Assembly (NCBI RefSeq): GCF_001625195.1
Contig: NC_054390.1
Location: forward strand, 5,367,222-5,431,221
From: Drechmeria coniospora
Taxonomy: Eukaryota; Ascomycota; Sordariomycetes; Hypocreales; Ophiocordycipitaceae
Length of the DNA stretch: 64,000 nt
Reading direction: 5' to 3'
Part shown: positions 45,576-57,117 of the stretch, in pieces
How positions within the stretch are numbered: the stretch's first letter is position 1
Layout: each line of letters begins with the position of its first letter
The notes under the pieces: model-generated
What the model was told of the DNA's origin: nothing
Databases searched by the model: none
Seen by the model: the letters and a program-made list of their open reading frames with translations, nothing else
Translations under genes and position numbers: made by a program

Positions 45576-48244
45576 CTATCTCTCCCACTCGTTGCCAGCA
45601 AAGTATCGCTCGGGCATCTCCACATCCCACGTTGGCCTCTCCACGAGTGCCACCTCGAGCGGCTGGTCTCCCGAGCTAAGAGGCACGACGCCAAGAATCG
45701 GACGGTATTTGTACGTTATCCACCACTTCTTGCGCTCACCCACCGTCAGCTCCGACTCGGCATCGCCTTTGTTGCCGCCGTTGCGGAGCTGGGAAAGCTC
45801 GCCGTTCGCGTCAACCATCTCATCGTCGCTGTCGCTCTCGTCCGCGACCGGCCGTTCCCCGACGTCCAGCTCTTCAAACTCCTCACCCTCCCCGTGCCTT
45901 TGAATCTTGTGCGGTGCCAGGCTCTCCCGCTTCATTTTGCCTCCCGCTCCCGTCGTCGGCCCGGTCCTCTTCCGTTTCGTGCCGTGCACCATCTGCAGCT
46001 CTGCCGGGCTCTCGGCATCCGGCACGTGTTTGGGAAGATCTTGTGCCATGTCCAGCATCAGGAAGAACGACACACCGTACACCCACAGCCTTGCGCCTTG
46101 CCACAGAACCCCCTTGGGCAGGTCCAGCAGGTCCTGCACGGGCGCCGGTAGGCACTTGCGTGGATTGCGCCGGGACCATGCCGTGAGCGAGCCTTGACGG
46201 GGGTGGAAGGCAAGAACGTTCCAGGCCGAGGTGATGACCGCCAGGACGTAGTCGTTTGCCGCGTCCCTCCATTCGTCTTTGTCGGCCCCATGAGATCCGG
46301 GTACATCGTCCGAGAATGACAGGACAACCGGGGAGGCGGCCAATTTGGGAAGCAGCTTCGCGTTTGGATTCCGGACCCACTGCTCGCCGGCGTCGACGGC
46401 TTCGGCGTCGTCCGCATCGGATGAGTCGTCATCCGACGAGGCCGCATCATCGGCGGCCTCCAACTCCTTCCCGCGCAGCGCCTCCTCGTGGCCACGCACT
46501 GTCCAGGTGTCGATGAAGCCGGCGAGATCGGCGACTGCCAACATCTTGGAGTCGGTGCTAAACGCAACCTGGGTGATGCTCCTGTCATAGCCGCCAAGGC
46601 CGCCATTGAGGATGTATCGGGGGATATTGCGGCGCAGACGAGGCAGCCGCTGAAGCTTGGCTTCCATCACCAATGTGTCCTCGTCTCCGCCAATGTCGAT
46701 GCGCGCCACGAGAACGCGAGAGCCTTCCCGAACCAAACACAACCACTTGGCGTCGGGCGAGAGCTCGACGCGCGTTGCGCCGAGACGGGTGAGCTTCTCC
46801 GGCAGCTCGATGCTGCGAATCGCGACGTCCGAAGGCTTCACGGGGTCTTGGTGCTGGAGACGGAAAGCCTTGACGTCGGTTGCCGTGGACAGGACCAGGA
46901 GGGTGCCGTCTTCGTTGACCGCCGCCGATGCAATGTTCGAGTCCCCCTTGATGACGACGGTCTTGAGCAGCTTGCGGTTGTCGTTGATGTCAGCTCCTTC
47001 GGCGCCGGACTCGAAGAGCTCCGTGGCAGGCTTGCGCAGTGCCCAAATGTGGACCTCTCTGTCCCACCAGCTCACGACGAACCTAGCCTTCGAGGCGCTC
47101 ATCATCGGTGGCTGCTGCGGCAGACTGTTGATCATCCTGTGGTGTTCGCGTCCCATCTCCTTGAGAGGAACGACCATGAGGTTGGCGTCAGGTCCTGCAT
47201 GACACGTCAGCGGTGCACCGATGGGTAGGAGCAGTGGACGGTTGTCGGACCTCCTGATACGACGACGCTGACGCGTCCGTTTTCGAAACAAGCCATTGCC
47301 TTGACATCATGCTCGTGGTAGCGTCTCCCCCAGACGTTGGCCCAACGCTGCCCGACAGCGGGGTTTTCCCTGTAAAGACAGGTTCTCCTGTCCATGCCAC
47401 CGCTCATGATGGTCGTTCCGTCAGCGCTCGTCGCGAGACTGAGAACATCCTGCTTGTGACTTTGTATCCTCTGATTCTGCGTGTACGTCTTGCCGTCCCA
47501 GATGCAAACCTGTCCCGTCGAGTCGCCCGAGACGATGTTGCCGTTGGGCAGGCATCGGACGCACCAGACGATGATGTCCTTGGAGCCGCTCATCAAGTCG
47601 GAGCCGAGCGTCATTCTCCGAATCATGTGGCCCTTTGTGATGTCGTATGCTCGGATGGTGCTGTCTGAGCAGCCGACGATGACGACCTTGCGCGACTGAA
47701 AGGTGATGCTCACAATCTGCGCCTTCTTCGTAGGGGACCGGACGAGCACCCGTTGGAAGCGGAGATCATCGTCCTCGACCGAGTACATGATCAACTCGCC
47801 ATCCATCGTGCCGGCGATCAGCTTGTTTGAACCTTCAGCTGGACCGGCCGGCTGGGCGCCGATGCACCAGATGTCGCCGTGCTGGCCGCTCGCGTGCCGC
47901 CTCGGCTTCCCCTTCGCCAGGTCCCATTCCGTGACGGTCGATGTGTAGCCGATGCTGAAGAGGCGTGACTTTCCGATGACGACCCGTCCGTCGCCGAGGT
48001 CTTGGTCAGGCTCGTTGATCCAGACGAGGCCGTCGATGCTGCGGTCCTTGCCGCCGCGAATGACCGTTTCTTGGTGCCATGTTCCGTTGGAGGGATTCCA
48101 TATCTCAATGTCTCCGTTGGCCCTGCCGATGGCCAAGCGAGCGATGGCCGCATGCTTGGCAGATCTGGGATTGCTATGGGAAAAGGCAACGGCGTTGATG
48201 GCCGAAGGCTTGTAGGGAACGAAGCGGCAACGGTGGATGTCCAT
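45576..48244 (-). CDS. UTP4: U3 snoRNP / t-UTP subunit Utp4 (Cirhin)
   Basis: Exons 48244-47251 and 47194-45576, intron 56 bp; product 870 residues. It opens MDIHRCRFVPYKPSAINAVA, the characteristic Utp4 start, and continues with WD-type repeats (RLAIGRANGDIEIWNPSNGTW, DIWCIGAQP, NGNIVSGDSTGQVCIWDGKT, HKQDVLSLATSADGTTIMSG). The splice restores VVVSGGPDANLMVVPLKEMG. A second set of beta-propeller repeats follows, then an acidic insert (DDAASSDDDSSDADDAEA) and a C-terminal basic patch (GTKRKRTGPTTG). Utp4 belongs to the t-UTP/UtpA complex that binds nascent pre-rRNA in the nucleolus and is required for 18S processing. The donor is GTCCGA, weaker than others in this window, but frame and family continuity make it compelling. 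Length is typical for fungal Utp4. Confidence 0.93.
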
Positions 48245-48980
48245 GGTGCCTGTGCGTCTGGTTGAAGACGGTCTTCGGCGTGGCGTGCCGCAAGTCGTCG
48301 CACTGCACCGTTGCAAAGGTGCCTAGTATTGGCCCCGTACCGATAAACGCTGCCGGGATCGAGGCTGCGCTTTCGGTTGCGCTGTGCGTGGCTTTGGGCG
48401 GACGGGACGGAGGGGAGCAGGCGGTGGAGGGGGTTTATTCTTGCAGGCCGCCGAGAAAAAAAGTTGGCAGCCTCGTCTAGATTTTTTTCTTCATGATGGC
48501 GCTGGCGAATTAAGCTGCGGTCAGTAGGTAGTTTGCCCCTCCACCCCACTACAAATGCCTTTGCAGCTAAGTGCCTGTACTGCCAACCAGCCAGAGCCTT
48601 GCCTTGGCCTTGACTTACAGTACAGTACTTGTCTTGTTGCGTGGTCGTTCGCCGGCGCGGGTTGCATTCAAGCAAGTACTTAATTACCTTACTTACGTTT
48701 ACCTGTACAGTAGCCTCTCAGGAAACATCTCACCTACTATCCGCCGTCACCTTGGTCGCCCTCGATCTTTTTCTTTCCTTCCCTTTGCCGTCCGAAGCAA
48801 CTTCACAGCGCACAACACGTCCTCCGGCACGGGAGCCTGATTGATTAATTATTGGAGAGACCCGTTCCGGCCACCTCTCGGCGAGTGTCTTGTGCTTCTG
48901 CTTGTGTTCGTGCTGCTGCCAATTCTTGGCCTTGACTCATCGCTGCAACGCCCGGCTACGTTGCGGGCTTGCCCTGCGCC
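48245..48980. promoter_or_regulatory. Divergent promoter between UTP4 and NPT1
   Basis: 736 bp separate the two start codons. 48560-48720 includes a few GTAC words (TACAGTACAGTACTTG). The 200 bp before NPT1 are C/T-rich on the top strand (TTTTTCTTTCCTTCCC near 48768), typical of a fungal leader. No coding feature is supported. Confidence 0.6.
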
Positions 48981-50501
48981 ATGGACTTCAACAGCTCGTC
49001 ACCCTTGCCGGAGGGAGTCATCTCCTTCCTCGACACCGACCTGTACAAGCTGACCATGCAATGTGCCGTTTATCAATTCTTCCGAAACGTGCCCGTGTCG
49101 TACGCCTTCACAAACCGAACGCCTGAAAAGAGACTCTCCAGAGCTGCCTTCCGGTGGCTGGACGAGCAGATCCAGAGTGAGAGCTACCGTCGTGCATGCT
49201 TGTCGGGCCTGCCTACGACGAAGCTGACGAGCATTTTCACGCAGAACTTGGCAACATATCTCTCTCCGTCGACGAATTCAAGTTCCTGCAGACACACTGC
49301 CACTACCTCACGCCCGAGTACCTCGAGTACCTGAAGGAGTTTCGCCTTCGGCCACGAGAACAAGTCAAGGCGACATTTACACCCATCGGCCATGACACGG
49401 GCGCCGACTCGGATCTGGGCGACTTCCATGTCGACATTCGGGGGACTTGGTCCGGCACCATTCTCTACGAGATTCCCATCCTGGCTCTCACGTCCGAGGC
49501 ATACTTTCGCTTCATAGACACGGACTGGAACTACAATGGACAGGAGGAGCAAGCCTTTGCAAAGGGAATGAAGCTGTTGGAGGCCGGCTGCGTTACCTCG
49601 GAGTTTGGAACGCGGAGACGACGCGATTACCACACCCAAGCTTTGGTGTTCAGGGGTCTCGTCAGGGCATCCAAGGAAGCCGCCGCCAAGGGCTTCCCTG
49701 GGAAATTGTCGGGCACCAGCAACGTCCACCTGGCCATGCGCTTCGGCATCCCCCCGGTGGGGACCGTGGCGCACGAGTGGTTCATGGGTACGGCAGCCAT
49801 CATCGACGACTACAAGACGGCCACCGAAGAGGCCTTGCGCCATTGGGTGAGCTGTTTTGGCTCCAACCTGGCCATCGCCCTGACGGATACGTTTGGCACC
49901 CGAGAATTCCTCCGCGCGTTCAGTCTACCAATACGCCCCCTCAAGGGCAGCGTCACGGCGGAAACGTTTCAAAAACCGGATGGGAGCATGATGACGTATG
50001 CCGAGATGTTTACCGGCGTCCGACAAGATTCCGGGGACCCGGAAGAATATGCAAAGCTGATGAAGGCATACTATGACAAGGAGGGTATCAAGAGCAAGAA
50101 AGTCATCGTCTTCTCCGACTCCCTCAACATTGAGCGCTGTCTCGAATACAAAAAGATCTCGGACGAGCTTGGCTTCCAACCCACCTTTGGCGTTGGCACC
50201 TACTTGACGAATGATTTCATCAACCTCAAGACGGGCAAAAAGTCGACGCCGCTGAACATTGTCATCAAACTCAGCTCCGCCGCCGGCCGGCCGGCTATCA
50301 AAATTAGGCAAGCCAAGTCCACCGGCTTGAGATGCACCAAACGCTTGCTGACAGAATCCTAGTGATAATGCGGGCAAGAATACGGGAGACAAGAGCTTGG
50401 TTGAGAAGGTGAAGCGCGAGCTTGGCTACGAAGAGCGTGAGTGGAAAGAGGGAGACGAAAGTGCGAGATGGGGCAAGGATGAGGCTCAACCAATGGCATG
50501 A
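48981..50501 (+). CDS. NPT1: Nicotinate phosphoribosyltransferase
   Basis: Exons 48981-49176, 49245-50307 and 50363-50501; product 465 residues. NPT1 makes nicotinate mononucleotide from nicotinate and PRPP in the NAD+ salvage (Preiss-Handler) pathway. Diagnostic segments are [20 protein letters not shown] at the N-terminus, [80 protein letters not shown] and [11 protein letters not shown]. Intron 1 is GT-AG (68 bp, with a GCTGAC branch) and joins DEQIQ to KLGNISLSV. Intron 2 (50308-50362) has a GC donor; it joins RPAIKI to [10 protein letters not shown], the conserved C-terminal continuation, whereas reading through gives an unrelated 18-residue end. It is transcribed divergently from UTP4. 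Confidence 0.95.
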
Positions 50502-51126
50502 GATGACCACCGGGCGATTGTTCGATATTGGTCTCGCTCCCGTTTGCAAGCGTTAGAGGCATCTCGCATAGAGTGGGTAGAGGGAGCATTGAATGCAATT
50601 CCATGGCCGACATGGTCCTTGATCTAGTCCACACTGACATCCAGGCTCATGGCACAGGTCAATGGCTCGCTAGGTTTCTCGGCTTACATCTGGAGAAACC
50701 AGTGCTCCTTGGGACCGTACACGAGATGGCACGATCGACAGCTGGCCGAGTGAAAAGAGTACACGGCTCAAGAGGGGGCGCAGGAGCCAAAGACAAGTCC
50801 CTATCGAAAGGCCCTTTCCTTCGCAAATGGCAACGTTGTGATGGGCAAGGTGTGCTGCTCATAGAAACCACGATCATCGCTTACGGAATTAGAACAAGGG
50901 AAGCCACAGCTTTCTTGTCGGGCAGGAGCTGCGTCCTGGCCCACCCCATCTCCCCTCGCTCAAAGAGACAGAAATGATGGCATCTTCCTCCTTTCCTCCT
51001 CCACCAAGACCTGCCCCTAGGCAACAGCTAGCTTTCTGTGTTTTGGCTCTTTTTGGACCGCTTTTTGGAACGCCATCTTGAAACGCATTTTACGACAATC
51101 ATCACCACGGCCGTCGATGCTTCAGC

Positions 51127-54094
51127 ATGTCGCCCCTTCCTGACGCCGAACTGAATCCGTGCCAGTCTGCTAGGTTTTCTGGCATCAACCGTCGATATTT
51201 TGTGATTCCGGGACTCGTCTTTCTTGCCGTCCTCGTTTTCGGTTCTGCCAGGTTGATCACGTCAGAAACATCTCTTTCGGAGCAACGCAGCCACGACAAG
51301 CGCCAGTTTCAACTCGGCGGCATGCTCGGCGGCTATGTTCGTCAGGTGAGCGAGCAGCATTGATCAAAGTGTATGTAAAAGACTCGCGCTGATTCATCGC
51401 AAAGCCAGCCAAGCAAACACTCTCCCAGGAGACCACGGGAGTTCAGTCGTCGATACTATCCGCCACAGCTAGTCGGCAACCGGACCCTCTGTCAAGCCGA
51501 TCGGGAACATGGCGTGAGAGTCATGCGACGCCTCAAAACTCCATGCAGCCGTTCCTTTCAGGGGTCGCGACCGAACCTGAGCCGACCTCCATGGGCGACA
51601 TTACGGGCACTGACCAGGGCCTGGGCTCGTCAAAAGCATTGCTTGAGGCCTTGACCGAAGCGTTGAGAAAGGCGATCGGCACACCCGGCCAACTCACCGA
51701 AGCAGCTGCGGCGAATCCCATCAGCATATACGCATCCGGCAGGTTCAGATCTGCCGCAGACGGGCTGTCTCTGGCCGCGGCTGCCCGGACATTGCATCAT
51801 GCGGCGTCACCTTTCCGGCCAGCTGGCCACGAAGCAAGCCTACGCGGCGCCGACACCCAGTCCGAAGCGACGACAGCATCCCGTCCGAACTTGGCACATG
51901 AAAAACCTGAAATCGATCTCTTTATTGGACTTCTCGGCGGTCTGGGCGAGCTCGCATCTATGCAGCATGGTTCCCGCGGTCAGACTGATGCTCCCTCGGG
52001 TCCCAAGAGCGTCTCGGAAGCACCCAGCAAGGGAGTGCTCTCCATGTTGAGCCCTCTATCCAACTTCGTTGCCCAGGTTGCTGGAGTGGATGCTGGGGCA
52101 GCAGCAAAACTCGCCGATGTGGTCCTGAACGCTCTACCTGTCGACGCATCCGCCGTGGCCGCAAGCCTCCCCCAGGTCACGGGTCAGGCATCTGTCAAAA
52201 TGGACCAGCTGCTTCCCCTGATTCTTCCCGCTGTTGCGAGCGTCTTGGGTCAAGAAATTGCCGGCCACACGGCGGCAGTTTCCAACGATGTGATGGGAAC
52301 CATGGATCAGGTGGTCTCGCAAGGCATGTCCGTCATGAACCAGATGACGAGCTCGCTGAAATCTACGACGGACGCGCGACTTCAGGCGATTCTCGATCAG
52401 GTTGCCGTGGTCGTGTACGCTGCGGCCAATTGCTTGAACAAGCCTATTTGCGCCGTCAGTCATACCATTCAGGGTGTTGCCGTTGAGGCTGTCATGCCGT
52501 GCTCTGCCGCCTGCACCGACCCTGTATCGGCCAACATCGTCACACTGAATCCTGGCATGACGCCAGCGGCGGGCTCGGTTACCCTGCAATCACCATCCGG
52601 GACCCTTGCTCCCCTCATTGGTGCTCCGGCGTACGACTTATCAAGCCGGCCAGCCGGTGACGCCACTCCTACCCAAATGCCGAGCATCGCGAACCCTCCA
52701 CCTCCGGCAAATGCCCCTTTAGTCACCGGAGTTGATTCTAGCCTCGGCGCTCAAGAATCTCCGTCTCCACCAGGTAGGAGCCAAGGTACTTTGGGCGAGG
52801 TTTTACTAACATGATGACAGCAGCCATCCCTTCGGTCGCCGTCGTGACGGGAACAATGGCTGCGCAGCCGACTAGCTGCCCCCCCGCGGAGCCTCCCAAC
52901 TGTCCGACCTGTCCGGCCTGCGACGACTGCCAGTGCAAGGCGTGCCCCGGTCCGAGCCAAACGATGGACCAGCAGGCTGGGCTCTGCCCGGGACGCGGTT
53001 TCAATTGTGCCGAATGCCTCAACGGGTGGTTTTGCCCTCCTCAGGAAACTCCTGCACAGGTCGTGCCGTGCGGGCTAGGATGGCCCTGCTACCATTGCGC
53101 ATCCGGATGGTTCTGCGTCCCCGGGTCTCCCCAGGCCCCTGCCTCCACGCCGAGTCCTGCTTCTCCAACCGGGGGCACAAACGCACCGGGATCGTCGGGA
53201 GGTGCGAGCACGAACGTTGGTCCCGCAGACACGTCCGCACAGGGTCGAGGCGGCGCGGCTGGTGGTTGGAGCCACGTTGGATGCTTCCAGGACGCTATCA
53301 ACCGAACGCTTGTCGGGTCGAAGCCGCTCGACTACCTTCGAGGGGACATGTCTACTTTGACATGCGTCGAGCATTGCACGGCGAAAGGATATCCCTTTGC
53401 CGGCACAGAGTGCGGCAAGGAGTGTTGGTGCGGCGTCGCGATCCGCGATGATGCCGTCCGACTTCCAGATGGCTCATGCGACATGCCTTGTCAGGGCAGT
53501 GTCGACCAATGTTGCGGAGGCGATTGGGCCATATCGGTTTACATGAGGGCAAACCAGGCGGATCAATCGGAGGTGGCACCACGGCCACAAGTGCAAACGT
53601 TGCCGACCGCGACCGCACCGTTGCCGCCAACGCCGAGCCAGGAAATCAAGTCGCAGGAACAGCAGGTTCCCGACGGCCAGCTGTCAACTACAACAACGGC
53701 ACCATCCGCACCATCCGCACCATCGGCGACGAGCAAGGCACCCACTTCCTCGATTGGACCATTTCCCGAACCTCAGCTACCCATTCCAGCATCGACTCCC
53801 CCTGCTTCATTCGCTTCAAGCCAAACGCCCAACCCCTTGGTGCCACCACCTTTGAACGACGGGTCTACGTGTGCGGAGCCGCCAGTGCCCGTCACCGAGC
53901 AGCCTGCTCCGGCACCAGCTTCGTCTCCCGCTTCCAACCAGGCGCCCACGTATGCCGAGCCGCAAGTGCCGGTCACCCAACCACCGGCTCCTGCTCCGCC
54001 TCCCACACCGGCTGCAGTTTCAGCCCCAGCCCCAGTCCCAGGTCCTGCACCGGCTCCTGCACCAGCTCCTGCACCAGCTCCTGCTCCGGCCCCT

Positions 54095-54129
<35 letters not shown>

Positions 54130-54718
54130 TGCACCAGCTCCTGCACCGGTTCCTCCTCCGGCCCCAGCTCCTGCTCCTGCTCCGGCTCCTTCTCCAGCCC
54201 CTGCTCCGGTCCCTGCTCCGGCCCCTGCTCCCGCTCCTGCTCCTGCTCCTGCTCCATCCCCTGCTCCTGCTCCCGCTCCCGCACCAGCTCCCGCACCGGC
54301 CCCTGCTCCGGCCCCTGCTCCGGCTCCGGCTCCGGCTCCTGCACCGGCTCCTGCTCCGGCTCCGGCTCCAGCCCCGGTTCCTGCTCCAGCCCCGGCTCCT
54401 GCTCCGGCCCCCGCTCCAGCTCCAGCTCCAGTGCCAGCTCCAGCAACGGCTCCTGTCCCGGCTCCCGCGCCAGCCCCTGCACCAGCTCCTTCACCGGCTT
54501 CGGCACCCTCTCCTGCTTCGATGCAAGCACCCAAGTATGGGAACCCGCCGCTATCCCATTTTCCGTCGCCCGCCACAGCGCCGGCGGTGCCAGCAGCACC
54601 AGAAGCACCGGTAGCGTCAGAAGCGCCGGTGGCACCAGCAGCAGAACCGAGCACGGCACAGCCAGAAGCGTATGGGCCGTTGGCTCAGTTGCTCATCAAC
54701 GAACGACTAGGCCGCTAG
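51127..54718 (+). CDS. WSC-domain membrane/cell-wall protein with long Ala-Pro tract
   Basis: Exons 51127-51345, 51405-52773 and 52821-54718 (introns 59 and 47 bp, the latter with a TTTTACTAAC branch); product 1161 residues. A single hydrophobic segment (YFVIPGLVFLAVLVFG, about residues 24-40) after a short polar N-terminus suggests a signal-anchor, with the rest extracellular. Residues about 90-520 are Ala/Ser/Thr-rich helical sequence without cysteine until late (PICAVS, MPCSAAC). Residues about 548-630 are Cys-rich with a repeated C-x2-C-x2-GWFC pattern (AECLNGWFCPP and YHCASGWFCVPG). A WSC domain follows at about 677-770 (SHVGCFQD, TCVEHCTAKGYPFAGTECG, ECWCG, CCGGDWAISVY), a carbohydrate-binding module. 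About 170 residues are then nearly pure Ala-Pro (about 928-1096), followed by a short tail. No C-terminal membrane helix or GPI signal is visible. Function unknown; cell-wall or adhesion role is inference. Confidence 0.85.
54014..54520. repeat. Coding Ala-Pro repeat (GCTCCG/GCTCCT hexanucleotide)
   Basis: Six-base units GCTCCN, with occasional GTCCCN (Val-Pro) and TCTCCN (Ser-Pro), repeat for about 500 bp, producing a rigid polyproline-type stalk. The opposite strand is also open throughout (Gly-Ala), which is a by-product of the repeat. Confidence 0.9.
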
Positions 54719-57117
54719 AGAAGCGGAGACACCCGGGTGTGATTTTGCCGGCGAGGGCACAAGCGGACGTCAAAGTGCCGGCACCGGCGCGAATTATTAC
54801 GCACAGGAGGTTTTGTTTTGAAGCATTCACGTTGTGGAAGAACAACAATCTTAGTTTATGGATGGGCAGTCTTTGGCACTTTTGGGGCTCGTTTGCAAGT
54901 CACAATATATGGGCATGACGGTTGTAAGATCAGTGAATAGTATGGAGTGAATGGTACCCTTTGTCACCAAGACGGCTCCGATGATGAGGGAGGGTCGTGG
55001 CTGGAAGGCATCGCTGGTCGTATTCCATGAACCTGAGCACGATGGTGCCCATGTGTGTGGCGGCACAGAGCGGAACGACGAAGCAAAAATCTCGCTTGCA
55101 CAAATACAAGCGTACGCAGCAACAAGCATTACAGTACGTGTACAACTACGGAGTAATTCTGCATGGCTCGATGTCGCTTGCCAGCTGGACATGACAGGAT
55201 TTGCGAATGGTGGATCCGATAATTTGGCTGGTGCGTGATTGCGTGGTTCAGGTCTCGGCTGCGCATGCGGAGTAGTATTGATTGCCAATTGCCAAGGGCT
55301 CATGGTTGAATTCGAGGCTGCGAGGGCCGCGCCGATGCAATCTTGTCATTGACGAATGCCTCGTTGGTCCATTCGCGCGGGCCAAGGGCCTCGGCCTGGC
55401 CATCACATGGGGCGGATGAGACGGACGAAAACGGCCTTTTGACGAGATGGCCTGACGGAGGCGCTCGTAGTGGTCGAGTTGCTCAAGGGAAGCTCCATTG
55501 ATCCGAATCGTGTCCGCCGGGGTGTCGTCTTGGCAAGGGGGGTCGGGGGGTCGGGGGGTCGGACGGACGAACGGAGCGAGGCAGACGAAGCAAGAATGCG
55601 TGGCGGTTCAGAGCGTGTGACGGCGCTGGGCGGTCCGTCCCTGTTGACTTGGGTGTTCAGGTACTAACTAGCTTGAGGTACCTAGAGAGTACTAGTGCGA
55701 AGAGAGTGTCGACATGACGCCTGCATGTTCACTTGCGAGCATAGTGTACGGCTGGATTGCTAACAAGTACCTGTAGTAGGTGCATGCAAGTACCTATACA
55801 GAGTCCATGGAGGTGTTACTCCGTACTCCGTACATGTGGTTGCGGTAAGTACAGGCAATACAGCACATGTCGTTATTATTGTGCAAGAGTACAAGTAATA
55901 GTGTAAGTACTCTGTGGTTTCTGGTAGTAATAGTAAGCAAGTACCTACCTAGTACCTACTAGGTAATACAGTAGTACTGTGCGGAGGATTGGATCAGGGC
56001 ACTCGGTACGTGTACTGTACGCTTGCACCTAGGTACACAGCATACTGACATTAGGCAGAACTCGTCCAGGATAACGTAACGCTGTAACTGACTGGGCGAC
56101 AATAGTACGCTGTCGGCACAGATTGCGATGATTACCTATGCAAGTGCTGTACATGCCATTCTGTACCTACAAGCAGGTGTACTTGTAGGTGTACACGAAA
56201 AGGTACTTCAGCTCCCCGTCTGTACGGAGTACGTGCATGTCATGAATAAATAATATAGCACGGCTACTCCGTACATGTGCTGGACATGCATGTGCTGTCA
56301 TTATTTTACAGAGTACTTACATGTGGTTGGAGTGAGTACGTGCACCAACATGTAATTAAGTATTATTACTTACTTTACTCAGTACAACGACCTAACAATA
56401 CAGGTAGTTACAGTACACGTACAGTGCGGAGTATGGGGTAGTACGTACTTCCACCACCTGCCGGGTCCGCCCGCTATTTCTCCAGGGTTCCTCGTTATTC
56501 CTCCCCGCCCCAACCAGGGCACCTCTTCGTCGTAATATCGGTCGCATCTCCGAGTCGATCATCTCACACCCGTGCTCGCACCGCCCGTGTACATATGCAT
56601 GTACTATGATGATAGGGTACGAGTACTGTACACTCGAGCACCGTACTGTACTTGCTTGCCTTTTGGCTAGCACGGCCGGACGTCCCAGCGGTACCTGCCG
56701 CCCGCACCCCTTCGACGCGAAGAACCGGATGGCATGATCGTTATTACTGGCAACGGCTGGAGTCGTGGGCCGATTCGCGGAATCTTGCATCCTGCTGTGG
56801 CATGGAATAGTCGCAGTGGAATGTGCCCGTCATGGGAAATGGTACAGCATGCGGCACACGTACAAGCACACACAAGTGTGTCGACAGCTTGACCCCCCCA
56901 ACGGCCGTCTTGCCACAACCGTTCCAGTTCTACGCAGAGATGCTTACCGCCGAGTGTACAGCCCGAATCCATTGCAGCCAAGCACTACTCGCTAGGTATC
57001 TTCCGATGGTGTTCATGCTGTGCCATTGCAGCGTGCAACGGCAAAAGAGTACTGGGTAGTCCGTGACTACGGGGTATGCATGGCGGTCACCCGTACCGTA
57101 ATACGGCGTGGCAATCT
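54719..57117. repeat. Spacer with AT-rich GTAC-word island
   Basis: 54719-55660 is mixed sequence with no supportable gene. 55665-56460 is a GTAC-word island (TTACTCCGTACTCCGTACATG near 55816, TACCTACTAGGTAATACAGTAGTACTG near 55950 shown here only in part, TGTACGGAGTACGTG near 56221). 56460-57117 has short frames without codon bias. Confidence 0.55.

Noticed and set aside
53773..54654. 293-codon Gly-Ala frame on the bottom strand
   Set aside because: By-product of the Ala-Pro hexanucleotide repeat of the WSC protein.
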